48,617 nucleotides of DNA, taken from positions 1 to 48,617 of the forward strand of contig DJIL01000044.1 of assembly GCA_002433595.1 (NCBI GenBank), written 5' to 3'. This document shows positions 1 to 8,628 of this stretch, piece after piece. Source of the DNA: a bacterium UBP8_UBA6595 (lineage in GTDB: Bacteria; Margulisbacteria; Marinamargulisbacteria; UBA6595). A model generated the notes under the pieces. The model did no database searches and was not told where the DNA came from. It saw only the letters and a program-made list of their open reading frames with translations. A program made the position numbers and the translations under genes. The first letter of the stretch is position 1, and every line of letters begins with the position of its first letter.

Positions 1-594
1 TTTCAAAAAACGGCCGATCAACCCCAGCAGGCCGTACTCATGATGCCCATTTTAGAAGGCTTGGATGGCGAGAAAAAAATGTCCAAAAGTTTAGGCAATG
101 CCATTGGTATTACCGATACGCCAGCCGATATGTTTGGGAAAATCATGAGCATTGCCGACCCCCTTATGTTTCGATATTATGCCTTACTAACCGATTGGTC
201 TTCCAAGCGTATTGACGATTTGCGCCAAGCGATTGAATCTGAAGCAACCCATCCCATGGATGCCAAAAAACAACTGGCTCATTTAATTGTCACTGAGCGC
301 TACGATACCGCTGCGGCTGATACGGCACATGCGCAGTTTGAGCGTCAGTTTTCAAAAAGTGAATACCCCGATTCAATGCCTGATTATAGCCACGCTACGC
401 CCCAGATTCACTGGCCTAGCCTATTGGTTGATGCCGCAATGGCTCCGTCTAAAAAAGAAGCGCGTCGCCTACTGGAGCAAGGCGCCATTAAATTAAATCG
501 TGTGCCACAAACCGAGCTTGATATTAACTGGGATCAAACAACCAGCGTGGTTCAGGTAGGCAAGCGTAAATTTTTTCGTTTAATCGCTGAGTAG
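1..594 (+). CDS. tyrS: Tyrosyl-tRNA synthetase, C-terminal part (5' end outside window)
   Basis: Charges tRNA-Tyr with tyrosine in the cytoplasm. The reading frame is open from base 1, so the gene starts upstream of the window; 197 codons are visible. Residues 16-31 of the visible part hold the class I signature PILEGLDGEKKMSKSL, with KMSKS at 26-30. The KMSKS form (rather than KFGKS) and the spacing resemble the TyrZ type. The last ~60 residues form an S4 RNA-binding domain (PSKKEARRLLEQGAIKLN), as in bacterial TyrRS. The 3' end overlaps the convergent phosphoesterase gene by 15 bp, leaving no room for a separate terminator. An ATG at 40 is internal and is not the start. The family is certain; the TyrS versus TyrZ subtype is inferred. 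Confidence 0.95.
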   Translation, partial: FQKTADQPQQAVLMMPILEGLDGEKKMSKSLGNAIGITDTPADMFGKIMSIADPLMFRYYALLTDWSSKRIDDLRQAIESEATHPMDAKKQLAHLIVTERYDTAAADTAHAQFERQFSKSEYPDSMPDYSHATPQIHWPSLLVDAAMAPSKKEARRLLEQGAIKLNRVPQTELDINWDQTTSVVQVGKRKFFRLIAE

Positions 595-1641
595 CATCAG
601 CGTCACTTCCCCGTGTTTAAATAAGCGCATGGGTGGCCCCCAGGTACTGGTCCCTCGCGATACATATAAACGAGCACTGCCGAACCGGCGCCAGCCCGCC
701 GTAATTCGATAGCGCAACCATACTAGAGCCCCCCAAGGGGGTAATTGACCCGCATGCGTATGCCCCGATAGTTGAATCAGCGTGGGGTATTGCAGCACAT
801 GCTGTGTAAAGGCTTCTGGGCGATGATCCAAGAGTATGACTGTGTGAGCGTCATCTGGAATCAGTGTCTGAATTGGTGCTCGCTCAACCCCCCATTGTTG
901 TCCCGATTGATCCGGCAAACCCACAAAATGAACCGGCCCCACAGTGACCCCTCGATTGTCCAACACTTCAAACCCAATGGTTTTCATAGCTGAACAAAAG
1001 TCTAAGTACCCCGTATAAAAGTCATGATTTCCTGATACTGCTAATTTTACTGGCGCCTGTATCGCCGCTAATGCCGCGCAATGGTCCTGAATGAGCTGAG
1101 CTGAAATATCGGAAAAATCACCGGTAAATACAACGATGTCAGGTTTTTCTTGATTAATTGTGTCCACCAGTGTTTGAATCCATGCCACCGATTTTAGCCC
1201 ATTTAAATGAATATCTGTGATTTGAATGATTCGTACGGGAGGCGTTCCGGGTGGCACGCATTCCCTTAAGGTATGGGTGACGATTGATGGCGAGTATTGA
1301 TTCAGAAAAAGGCTCAGGCTAATTAGCCCAACACTGCTAATTGCCACCCCCCATTGAAGCATGGCTACCGGAGCGCCCAGGGCCTGAGCAATGCTACTGA
1401 TACTGGCAATTACAACCAAAATAGACAAACTACCCATTCCAATAGCTGTGATAAACTTGCAGCCAATTTCCCATGGTATCCTGAAAAAATTACGGGATAA
1501 CACCAAGTAGCCAACGGTACTTAGCATTAAGCCAAGCACCCAACCAATCGTTATGGGCAGCGACCACGTATAGAGCCATGAAAAACTGAGCGAGACGCCC
1601 AGACTAGCTAATGCAATAATAAAAAGAGCAAACGCAATCAA
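580..1641 (-). CDS. Membrane-anchored calcineurin-like metallophosphoesterase (YkuE/YaeI type)
   Basis: A predicted phosphohydrolase of 353 residues. Residues ~1-115 contain about four hydrophobic segments, followed by a soluble metallophosphoesterase domain. Metal-binding motifs are all present: D143-x-H145 (TDIHLN), GDFSD at 174-178, GNHD at 204-207 and GHTHAGQ at 293-299, the order and spacing of the YkuE/YaeI family, whose members have been linked to lipid or cell-wall phosphoesters. The substrate here is unknown. The start chosen is TTG at 1641, four bases after the stop of the flavoprotein gene; no ATG lies near it and a TTG start fits translational coupling. It is the last gene of the long minus-strand block, and its 3' end overlaps tyrS. 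Confidence 0.85.
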   Translation of the reverse strand: MIAFALFIIALASLGVSLSFSWLYTWSLPITIGWVLGLMLSTVGYLVLSRNFFRIPWEIGCKFITAIGMGSLSILVVIASISSIAQALGAPVAMLQWGVAISSVGLISLSLFLNQYSPSIVTHTLRECVPPGTPPVRIIQITDIHLNGLKSVAWIQTLVDTINQEKPDIVVFTGDFSDISAQLIQDHCAALAAIQAPVKLAVSGNHDFYTGYLDFCSAMKTIGFEVLDNRGVTVGPVHFVGLPDQSGQQWGVERAPIQTLIPDDAHTVILLDHRPEAFTQHVLQYPTLIQLSGHTHAGQLPPWGALVWLRYRITAGWRRFGSARLYVSRGTSTWGPPMRLFKHGEVTLMLLSD

Positions 1642-1644
1642 GTG

Positions 1645-2139
1645 TTAGGTGAATTGGTTGCCGATATCATGAATTGTCGCCTTATTCAATGGCTTATGGG
1701 AATTGACAATCACCTGACGACCCAAAACTGTTAACCCAATATAGGCCAACTGCATTCGCAATGCCATCAATGCGTGAAGCCCACCCCCACCACTGACACT
1801 GCCCATCGCGGCCATTTTGCCATTAAACACCGTTCGCCAATCGGCAGACTCACTGCGACTAATCCACGCAATCGCGTTGGTCAGCGCCGGGGCAATCCCC
1901 CCATTGTATTCGGGCGTTATAAACACAAACTGCTTCGCTTGCATACACTGCATGCATAACTGGTGTATGGCCTTGGGAGCCGCTTGGGCTTCTGTGATTG
2001 GCGTGTAGAGTGGCAAATCCAGGCTAACTAAATCCACCACTGTTGGGTTTAAGTTTTTTTCCTGAAATACGTGATAAAACTCATGGGATAATTCTAAATT
2101 TTTATTATTGCTTCCCGCTAAAATTAATGTGTGGGTCAT
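1645..2139 (-). CDS. NADPH-dependent FMN reductase family flavoprotein
   Basis: A 164-residue flavodoxin-like protein. The N-terminus ILAGSNNKN (residues 6-14) fits the phosphate-binding loop for FMN. PEYNGG near residue 77 is the family's typical FMN/flavin loop, and SVSGGGG near 114 is the second glycine-rich flavin-contacting segment. Relatives reduce FMN, quinones, azo dyes or chromate using NAD(P)H; the natural substrate here cannot be read from sequence. It sits 8 bp after cinA and 3 bp before the phosphoesterase, inside the same transcription unit. Length is slightly below the usual 175-190, with a short C-terminus. Family assignment is good, specific function open. Confidence 0.85.
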   Translation of the reverse strand: MTHTLILAGSNNKNLELSHEFYHVFQEKNLNPTVVDLVSLDLPLYTPITEAQAAPKAIHQLCMQCMQAKQFVFITPEYNGGIAPALTNAIAWISRSESADWRTVFNGKMAAMGSVSGGGGLHALMALRMQLAYIGLTVLGRQVIVNSHKPLNKATIHDIGNQFT

Positions 2140-2147
2140 ACAGCCTC

Positions 2148-3389
2148 CTAATACGATGGATTACTATTCGTTAGTGTAAGCCGTTGCCGCATTCGATGCA
2201 ACACCGCAACGGCGGCCCGGCATTGAATTTGATCCCGTTGTCCCGAAAGCTGTAACCGTTCGGTATGCGTCCCGGATTTCGTAGCGATTGCACTATAAAC
2301 GGTTCCCACCGGCTTTTCTTCGGTTCCCCCATCGGGGCCGGCAATGCCGGTTGTTGCCAAGCCTATTGTAGCGCCCGTTTGATTCCGAATGGCTTCAGCC
2401 ATGGCCGCTGCAACGGCGGAACTCACCGCACCATGCGCATCTATTAGGGCCTTGTCTACACCTAAAATGCTGACTTTAGACGCATTGCTATAGGCGACAA
2501 CACCCGCCAAAACCACCGATGAACTTCCCGGAACCGCTGTTAGTATTTGGCTCACACGCCCCCCTGTGCATGATTCTGCAATCGCTACAGTTGCGTGCTG
2601 ATCCCGCAGGTGTTGGACAACGGTTTCGCCAAACGTCTCAGCGGCTGTTGTGTACGCACAGTCTGCGAGCGCCGTTTGAATATGCGTATGCACGGCTTCA
2701 GCCTCTGGGGTTGTGGTACAACAGTGAACATGCACTTCTGGAAACGGTACTTGATAGCGAATGGTGACGCCTTCTGGCAACGGATACAGTGACGCCAGTC
2801 GATCCGCAATATCCGATTCCCCAACACCCACGCATTTAACAGTTGTAATGACTCGATGGTGCTGATGCTGGCGCCGATGGGCATGAAGCCACGGCAACAC
2901 CCACGTCTCCATCATCGGCTGCATCTCCCGTGGAACACCCGGCAATAAAAACCATTCGGTTATCCCGACGGTATGCTGAATACCCACAGCCGTTCCATTG
3001 GGATTGGGAATGGGCGTAGCCCCTTGGGGAATATCGGCTTGCTTTAAATTGCTAACCGGCATAGTTCGGTTGCGTTTGGCATAAAACGCTCGTAAATCCG
3101 CTTCCGTCGCCCCATCCCGCACTAAAGGAAGCGCTGCCATCTGTGCGAAGCCTTGTACGGTTCGATCATCGTCTGTTGGCCCAAGACCACCCGTGCAAAT
3201 AACCACATCCGCCCCCGTTCCAATGGCCCGCATTGCCAAGACTAATGCTTTTTGATTATCCCCAATCGATACGGCTTGATCCACGGTATAACCGGCGTCC
3301 CACACAGCCTGAGTGATGGTTTGTTGATTGGTGTTAGCAATACGCCCATCCAGCAATTCATCACCAATGCATAATAATCGGATAGTCAT
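2148..3389 (-). CDS. cinA: CinA-family protein, full length (COG1058 domain plus NMN deamidase domain)
   Basis: A 413-residue two-domain protein. The N-terminal MoaB-like domain carries GDELLDGRIANTN (residues 9-21) and CTGGLGPTDDD (65-75). The C-terminal PncC-type domain carries AESCTGG (271-277), VPGSSS, VVAYSN and GIAGPDGG (347-354), including the conserved Ser/Cys region of NMN amidohydrolase. Known homologues hydrolyse ADP-ribose or related pyridine nucleotide by-products (N-domain) and deamidate NMN (C-domain), recycling pyridine nucleotides. The start ATG overlaps the end of the pseudouridine synthase gene by 4 bp (ATGA). NadA of the NAD pathway lies at the far end of the window but is not linked in an operon. 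Confidence 0.95.
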   Translation of the reverse strand: MTIRLLCIGDELLDGRIANTNQQTITQAVWDAGYTVDQAVSIGDNQKALVLAMRAIGTGADVVICTGGLGPTDDDRTVQGFAQMAALPLVRDGATEADLRAFYAKRNRTMPVSNLKQADIPQGATPIPNPNGTAVGIQHTVGITEWFLLPGVPREMQPMMETWVLPWLHAHRRQHQHHRVITTVKCVGVGESDIADRLASLYPLPEGVTIRYQVPFPEVHVHCCTTTPEAEAVHTHIQTALADCAYTTAAETFGETVVQHLRDQHATVAIAESCTGGRVSQILTAVPGSSSVVLAGVVAYSNASKVSILGVDKALIDAHGAVSSAVAAAMAEAIRNQTGATIGLATTGIAGPDGGTEEKPVGTVYSAIATKSGTHTERLQLSGQRDQIQCRAAVAVLHRMRQRLTLTNSNPSY

Positions 3390-4090
3390 TCATTCACATT
3401 CAATAGGCTGGCTACTATGCGTTGGTGGTTCAATTCGTCCACCTGGCCAACTGCCAACCGGCCCAATTGAATGGGGCCAATAACATCCCGGTGCAGCCCG
3501 TCAACACGATACCCCATACACTCAAATAACCGACGAACAATTCGGTTGCGCCCTTGTTCAATTACAACACGATACTGTTGCTTCCCCAACGACTCTAAGC
3601 GTGTCAGGCGCACTGGCCCGTCATCTAAAAACAGGCCCCCTAGTAACCGATTGCAATCCGAAGATTTTATTATGCGATTAAGCTGAACCACATACTGTTT
3701 CTCAATCCGATACCGTGGATGCAGAATTTGATTTGCAAGCTGGCCATCATTGGTCAGCAACAGCAACCCCGATGTATCGCGGTCCAAACGCCCCACCGGA
3801 AATACTGGCTCTGGAATATGGCGACAAACGTCTGCCAAGCACGGTCGCCCACTGGGATCCGTCATTGTTGAAATAATACCAACGGGTTTGTGGTATCGGT
3901 ATATCGCGATGCCAATGACATCCGTCACGCGCACCCCATGGGCAGTGATTCGGTCCACGGACGGGTCAATACTACCGCTCAATGATTCGCACACTTTTCC
4001 ATTAAGCTGAATCGCCCCTTGAGTCAACATGGTGTACAGCTGTCGCCGTGTATAATTCGTATGGGATACTAAATATTGATCCAGTCTCAT
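3386..4090 (-). CDS. RluB/RsuA-family rRNA pseudouridine synthase
   Basis: Isomerises a uridine in ribosomal RNA to pseudouridine. The 234-residue protein starts with an S4 RNA-binding domain (residues 1-60; MRLDQYLVSHTNYTRRQ). The catalytic domain follows, with the signature GRLDRDTSGLLLLTNDG, in which D103 is the expected catalytic aspartate. GRNRIVRRLFECMGY near residue 180 is the conserved C-terminal RluB/RluE/RsuA segment. The S4 domain plus this subfamily pattern favours RluB (23S rRNA) or RsuA (16S rRNA); I cannot separate these by eye. The start codon overlaps the LptC-like stop by 4 bp. It belongs to the minus-strand block that also carries the ribosomal proteins. Confidence 0.92.
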   Translation of the reverse strand: MRLDQYLVSHTNYTRRQLYTMLTQGAIQLNGKVCESLSGSIDPSVDRITAHGVRVTDVIGIAIYRYHKPVGIISTMTDPSGRPCLADVCRHIPEPVFPVGRLDRDTSGLLLLTNDGQLANQILHPRYRIEKQYVVQLNRIIKSSDCNRLLGGLFLDDGPVRLTRLESLGKQQYRVVIEQGRNRIVRRLFECMGYRVDGLHRDVIGPIQLGRLAVGQVDELNHQRIVASLLNVNE

Positions 4091-4548
4091 TGTGGCCGCC
4101 TAGGGGTTTCCTGTTGAAACACCACGCGATTGTTGCGTAGTAGTTTTAGCACTTTCTGCTCGATATCCAAATGTAAGTGATCGGTTATAATACGCATATC
4201 GTGTGACAGTAATTGAACCTGGTTGTATGCGAATATCTGACCCGATTCAAGAATGTACTCCAAGTGATTGGCCCGTAAGCTATAGGCATCAACCGCCCCC
4301 TGAACGGTGTGCATAATTATGCGAGAGGGTTGATTCAAAAACAACTGCGCCGATAAAGCATTCATGGATACAACCGTTTGATCCATCGCTACATTGCGCA
4401 CTCGAACACCCGATAATTCAATATTAGCCGTTCCGCTAGGAAACAGTTTTGGAACATTTTCAAGCGTTGAGTACTGAATACCAATGCCAATACCTAGGCT
4501 GATGACGCCGACAATCCCAACTAACCATTTACTGATCACGATTGGCAT
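4087..4548 (-). CDS. lptC: LptC-like LPS-export periplasmic protein
   Basis: Probable single-pass inner-membrane protein with a periplasmic beta-jellyroll domain, the fold that passes lipopolysaccharide from LptBFG to LptA. From ATG 4548 the product is 153 residues: a hydrophobic helix at ~6-25 and then short alternating beta strands (NIELSGVRVRN, ANHLEYILESGQIFAY, ITDHLHLDIEQKVLKL) of the LptC/OstA kind. An upstream in-frame start at 4665 would add 39 residues that overlap the TPR gene and look non-protein-like. I prefer ATG 4548 because it gives a clean N-terminal anchor and has a GGTGAAG sequence upstream; ATG 4560 is the alternative. The overlap with the TPR gene is then 20 bp. Fold match is by pattern only and no other lpt gene is in the window. 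Confidence 0.6.
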   Translation of the reverse strand: MPIVISKWLVGIVGVISLGIGIGIQYSTLENVPKLFPSGTANIELSGVRVRNVAMDQTVVSMNALSAQLFLNQPSRIIMHTVQGAVDAYSLRANHLEYILESGQIFAYNQVQLLSHDMRIITDHLHLDIEQKVLKLLRNNRVVFQQETPRRPQ

Positions 4549-5173
4549 CCACTTCACCATAAATATGGCGTTGAGCCAGCTTTTCTTCTGCCAGCAATGA
4601 TGCCGCTCGTGCACGGTGAGAAAATGCACGAAAATCCTTATCTTTGGCTGCATAGGCCTCCGCAATTAGAAAATGGATAGCCGCAAGATCATAATGAATG
4701 GCCAGCGCTTTTTGGCACCAGTCCAGCACCGCATCATAGTCATTGGCCTCACCACGGATTAAGCCAAGATACCCCATGGCCCATACCTGATCTGGATCTA
4801 ATTTCAAAACCGCTTGAAACACGGTTTCTGCTTCGGATTTTTGGCCATCAAAATACAGCCCGAATGCTAACTTAAAGGCATGCTGCCATACCGTAGGCTC
4901 TAACTCCCATTTTAATTTATAGTGAGACACAATTTTAGCTGAGAAATCGGGGTCTAATTCCTTTACTTTTTTAAGAACATCCACGCCTTTAAGGACACGG
5001 CCCGTGTACGCATAATTCATGGCCAATTCAAAATTAGCTGTTGGACTATTGGGCGTATTTTGAACCTGCCGATACACGACATGGTATTCGTTAACGGCCC
5101 AATCGGGCGGATAATACACGCCAAAGAGGGTGCATGAAATGAATACCCATGCAAGCGCCAGGCGTGCGTACAT
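4529..5173 (-). CDS. TPR-repeat protein with N-terminal membrane or signal segment
   Basis: A 214-residue protein of unknown specific role. Residues 5-20 are hydrophobic (LALAWVFISCTLFGVY) and act as a signal peptide or anchor; Cys14 is there but the preceding residues do not make a good lipobox. The rest reads as helical tetratricopeptide repeats: NFELAMNYAYTGRVLKGVDVLKK (~47-69), GLYFDGQKSEAETVFQAVLKLDP (~105-127), GYLGLIRGEANDYDAVLDWC (~133-152) and IHFLIAEAYAAKDKDFRAF (~165-183), with the usual A/G-A-P spacing. Such proteins scaffold envelope complexes. The start codon shares one base with the htpG stop (TAATG). Its 3' neighbour is LptC-like, so an envelope role is plausible but only inferred. 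Confidence 0.75.
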   Translation of the reverse strand: MYARLALAWVFISCTLFGVYYPPDWAVNEYHVVYRQVQNTPNSPTANFELAMNYAYTGRVLKGVDVLKKVKELDPDFSAKIVSHYKLKWELEPTVWQHAFKLAFGLYFDGQKSEAETVFQAVLKLDPDQVWAMGYLGLIRGEANDYDAVLDWCQKALAIHYDLAAIHFLIAEAYAAKDKDFRAFSHRARAASLLAEEKLAQRHIYGEVDANRDQ

Positions 5174-6993
5174 TATTTAGCAGAATTACTTAGCTTGGAT
5201 AGCAACGTATTCGCACGCGCAATAAATGTTTGCAACGACTCGCCCGATACTTGTTGCTTAGACAATCGCGCTAAGTCAATGACATGCAAACATACAGACT
5301 TCACAAACTCTGAATCAGTATTCGCTTGACTAAGGTTCAAAATATTTTGAATAACTGGGCTTTGATTATTAATTACTAATGTCATAACATCCAGCCCTGG
5401 AACCGAACCCGCACCTTTCATAAAATGCTGCATATTTTTTAAGCGTTTAATTTGTTCGGATTCAATAAACATCGCCGAAACAGCGTCTGACTTTAATGCT
5501 TTTACTTCCACGCTAATGGTTTCAGTATCGACGATTGATTTAAATAGCTCAAGGAGTTGATCATCACTGGTTTGATTGCCTTCATCCACGACGTTCGCCG
5601 CTTTATCCGCATCCACAAGACTGTCATTAATTTCAGAATCAACGGATACATATTGAATATCTGAATCTTTGGATTCTAAAAACTGGACAAAATGACTATC
5701 GATTAATGCATGAAAAAACAGCACTTCTAGGCCTTGATCTTTGCACATTGTCACATACGTTGCTTGACGATCTTTATCGGCACAGTACAACACTTTTTTT
5801 TCTAACTTGTCGGCATTTCTCTCAATATAAGCCGCTACCGTGGTGGTATCCCCTGTCGAAGACTCAAAGAGTACATTGGCTTTCATTTTTTCATAAAAAT
5901 CAGCATTTTGCATCATTCCATACTTAATAAATGGGCTAATATCAGGCCAAATTTTAGCGTATTGATCCGCCTCTTGTTTACGCAACTGGCTAAGCTTATC
6001 CGCAACTTTTTTGACAATATGCTTCGATATTTTTTGAACATAAGGATCGTTTTGCAAGTAACTACGGGATACATTTAATGGAATATCTGGGCAGTCAATT
6101 GCGCCTTGCAATAGGGTTAAAAACTCGGGAATAACCTCTCCTGCTTGATCTGACACAAAAATTTGCTTGCAATATAACTTAACTTGTCCTTTAGTCGCAT
6201 CCAATTCATGCATCACTTTGGGGAAATACAAAATCCCTGTCAAATTAAACGGATAATCAACGTTTAAGTGAATCCAAAATAACGGTTCTTCTTGAAATGG
6301 AAAGAGTGTTTTATAAAAGTCTTGATACTGCTCAGGCTGTACATCACTAGGCGCCTGAACCCACAGTGGCTGTTGATGATTAGCAACCGTATCATTAACC
6401 GAAATTGGTAATGGCAAAAAGTTGGTATACTTTTCAACTAATGTCTTTAAGCGTGCTTCCTCTAAGAACGATTCACTGTCTGAATTGATATGCAAAATAA
6501 TATCGGTACCAATTGTCTCGCGATTGCCTGATTTCAAAGTGTAGTTGGTCGTTCCATCGCAGATCCAAGCTGCGGCTTCTGCATTATCTTTGTATGACTT
6601 TGATTGAACTTCAACGGTATCTGAAACCATAAATGCTGAATAGAATCCCAATCCAAAATGACCAATAATACTATTCTTATCCGTATCATCATCAAATTTA
6701 GATAAAAACTCTTCAGCACTTGAAAATGCAATTTGTGCTAAATACCGCTCCAACTCATCCGCATCCATACCCAAACCTGTGTCTGATATTGTAATAGTTT
6801 TATCTGATTTATTAATTGTAATGGATATGGCATGGTCTGAGAATCCACCCGCAATTTGATTGCGCTTTGTAATCGCATCATACGCATTTGAAACCAATTC
6901 TCTCAAAAACACTTCATGATCTGAATATAACCATTTTTTAATAACCGGAAAAATATTCTCCGTATGAATGCCAATTGTACCCGTCTTTTCCAT
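5173..6993 (-). CDS. htpG: Molecular chaperone HtpG (Hsp90)
   Basis: Cytosolic ATP-dependent chaperone that remodels client proteins as a homodimer. At 606 residues it matches bacterial Hsp90 length (~620). The GHKL ATP-binding motifs are clear: ELVSNAYDA (32-40), DTGLGMDADEL (71-81) and GHFGLGFYSAFMV (111-123). The middle domain contains the conserved QIFVSD and LNVSRSYLQND segments, the latter holding the arginine that contacts the ATP gamma-phosphate, and the C-terminal third is the dimerisation domain. Start ATG 6993 has a very good Shine-Dalgarno (AGGAGG, 9 nt upstream). It lies 20 bp after serA. There is no separate heat-shock promoter or CIRCE-like repeat in that gap. Confidence 0.97.
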   Translation of the reverse strand: MEKTGTIGIHTENIFPVIKKWLYSDHEVFLRELVSNAYDAITKRNQIAGGFSDHAISITINKSDKTITISDTGLGMDADELERYLAQIAFSSAEEFLSKFDDDTDKNSIIGHFGLGFYSAFMVSDTVEVQSKSYKDNAEAAAWICDGTTNYTLKSGNRETIGTDIILHINSDSESFLEEARLKTLVEKYTNFLPLPISVNDTVANHQQPLWVQAPSDVQPEQYQDFYKTLFPFQEEPLFWIHLNVDYPFNLTGILYFPKVMHELDATKGQVKLYCKQIFVSDQAGEVIPEFLTLLQGAIDCPDIPLNVSRSYLQNDPYVQKISKHIVKKVADKLSQLRKQEADQYAKIWPDISPFIKYGMMQNADFYEKMKANVLFESSTGDTTTVAAYIERNADKLEKKVLYCADKDRQATYVTMCKDQGLEVLFFHALIDSHFVQFLESKDSDIQYVSVDSEINDSLVDADKAANVVDEGNQTSDDQLLELFKSIVDTETISVEVKALKSDAVSAMFIESEQIKRLKNMQHFMKGAGSVPGLDVMTLVINNQSPVIQNILNLSQANTDSEFVKSVCLHVIDLARLSKQQVSGESLQTFIARANTLLSKLSNSAK

Positions 6994-7013
6994 TTGAGGA
7001 TCCTCCTATAGGT

Positions 7014-8189
7014 TTAGTCTATTAACGATAGTAACCGTACGCGCTTAACACCGGTCAAGGCCGTTATTTCATTCACAAGACTAGCCGACAAATCGCCATC
7101 TAAGTCAATTAATGTGTATGCAATATTTCCACGACTTTTGTTAACCATCTCTGATATATTAAGCCCATGATTTGCCAAAATCGAGGTCACTTGGCCAATA
7201 ATATTGGGTATGTTATCGTTGGTAATTGCCAATCGATTTTTACCCGATGGCTCCAGTGCACACGTGGGGTAATTCACTGAATTAGTAATATTTCCCAATT
7301 TTAAAAAGTCTTCCATTTGATTGGCAATCATAATGGCACAGTTTTCTTCAGCTTCACGTGTGGATGCGCCCAAGTGTGGAATAGATACCACCGATGGGTT
7401 CTCAACTAAAGTTTCGGATGGAAAGTCTGTTAGGTATTGTTTAATCCTGTTGTTGTTCAACGCATCTGCCATATCTGATTCATCGACAATATCGGGTCGT
7501 GCAAAATTCAACACAACAGTTCCTGGCTTCATATCGGCCATAATGGATGCATTAAAAAACGCTTTTGTATCTGGGGTTGATGGAACATGCAAGCTAATAT
7601 AGTCAACTTTCTTTAATAAGGCTTTAATACTTTCGACACGCCGAACCTGTGGCGACAAACTCCATGCCCAGTTAATTGAAATGAACGGATCCAAGCCGTA
7701 GACTTTGAGTCCAAAATCAACAGCGGTATTGGCAACCATACTGCCAATTGCACCCAGCCCAATAACGCCTAATGATTTCCCTTGAAGTTCTTCCCCCCCA
7801 AACCGAGATTTGTTTTTTTCAACTTGCTCCCCTAATGCAGAATCAACCGGGAGTGATTTCACAAAATTCAGCCCGCCTAAAACATCTCTGGAGGATAGCA
7901 GCATGCCCATAAACACCAGCTCTTTAACAGCATTGGCATTGGCTCCCGGTGCATTAAATACAACAACCGCGTCGTCTGTACAGTGATCCACAGGAATATT
8001 GTTAACGCCTGCACCGGCACGCCCAATAGCCAACAACTCGGGGTTAATTGTCATGCCGTGCAATTTGTGGCTACGCAATACAATGGCTTCGGGGTCAGGC
8101 GAATCCGTACTCACATTACAAAATTGAGTTAATTTACTTATTCCTGATTCAGCAATTTTGTTATAAACCCGAACCTTAAACTTTGACAT
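7014..8189 (-). CDS. serA: D-3-phosphoglycerate dehydrogenase, short ACT-domain form
   Basis: Catalyses NAD-dependent oxidation of 3-phosphoglycerate, the first step of serine synthesis. The start is taken as ATG 8189 (MSKFKVRVYNK), 4 bp after the rpsI stop; the longer frame from 8231 would run inside rpsI. The resulting 391 residues contain the Rossmann motif GLGAIG (144-149) with Asp ~22 residues later (D167), RAGAGVNNI near 57, the catalytic Arg (FAR, ~231), Glu (DFPSE, ~259) and His (IPHLGAST, ~272), and a C-terminal ACT domain from ~318 that probably senses serine. The FARPDIVDE and TDFPSE forms resemble the ~390-residue enzymes of Clostridia rather than E. coli SerA. Its place directly behind rpsI suggests co-expression with translation genes. 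Confidence 0.9.
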   Translation of the reverse strand: MSKFKVRVYNKIAESGISKLTQFCNVSTDSPDPEAIVLRSHKLHGMTINPELLAIGRAGAGVNNIPVDHCTDDAVVVFNAPGANANAVKELVFMGMLLSSRDVLGGLNFVKSLPVDSALGEQVEKNKSRFGGEELQGKSLGVIGLGAIGSMVANTAVDFGLKVYGLDPFISINWAWSLSPQVRRVESIKALLKKVDYISLHVPSTPDTKAFFNASIMADMKPGTVVLNFARPDIVDESDMADALNNNRIKQYLTDFPSETLVENPSVVSIPHLGASTREAEENCAIMIANQMEDFLKLGNITNSVNYPTCALEPSGKNRLAITNDNIPNIIGQVTSILANHGLNISEMVNKSRGNIAYTLIDLDGDLSASLVNEITALTGVKRVRLLSLID

Positions 8190-8193
8190 TGAA

Positions 8194-8619
8194 CTACCGT
8201 TTTCGGAATTGAGGTGCTTTACGTGCACCACGCTTACCGTATTTACTTCGTTCTTTTACTCGTGCATCGCGCACTAAAAATGAATACTGCTTTAATTCTG
8301 GTTTTAAACTGGCATCTGTTTCAAGAATGGCACGTGCAACACCCAATTTTAACGCATCTGCTTGCCCAGCCATACCCCCTCCTTTGACTGTAGCTTTAAC
8401 ATCGTACTTGTCTAAAACCCCCATTTTATCCAATGGGCTTGCTGCGATTTGGCGCAACATTTCCGATGGCAAGTAATCACAAACGTCTCGCCCATTTACT
8501 TGAAAGCGACCCGACCCCTTGAAAATCCATACACGGGCAACCGCTTCTTTTCGCCGACCGGTACCATACCAGTTATCACTGGGTACTTTTAATGTTGTTT
8601 CTTTTTTCTTTGTTGGCAT
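8194..8619 (-). CDS. rpsI: 30S ribosomal protein S9
   Basis: Component of the 30S head; its C-terminal tail reaches the P-site tRNA. The 141-residue product shows the S9 core: WYGTGRRKEAVARVWIF (18-34), KGGGMAGQADALKLGVARA (~79-97), VRDARVKERSKYGKRGARKAPQFRKR at the end, with the expected basic C-terminus ending in KR. The N-terminus has a short lysine-rich extension (MPTKKKETTLKV). It is 9 bp behind rplM, the universal L13-S9 pairing. A GGAGTAA sequence upstream of ATG 8619 serves as Shine-Dalgarno. Confidence 0.97.
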   Translation of the reverse strand: MPTKKKETTLKVPSDNWYGTGRRKEAVARVWIFKGSGRFQVNGRDVCDYLPSEMLRQIAASPLDKMGVLDKYDVKATVKGGGMAGQADALKLGVARAILETDASLKPELKQYSFLVRDARVKERSKYGKRGARKAPQFRKR

Positions 8620-8628
8620 AGTTACTCC

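Noticed and set aside
4549..4665. Longer N-terminus for the LptC-like protein (39 extra residues)
   Set aside because: It overlaps the TPR gene over its full length, has atypical composition (HFLTVHERHHCWQKK) and would place the membrane helix internally.
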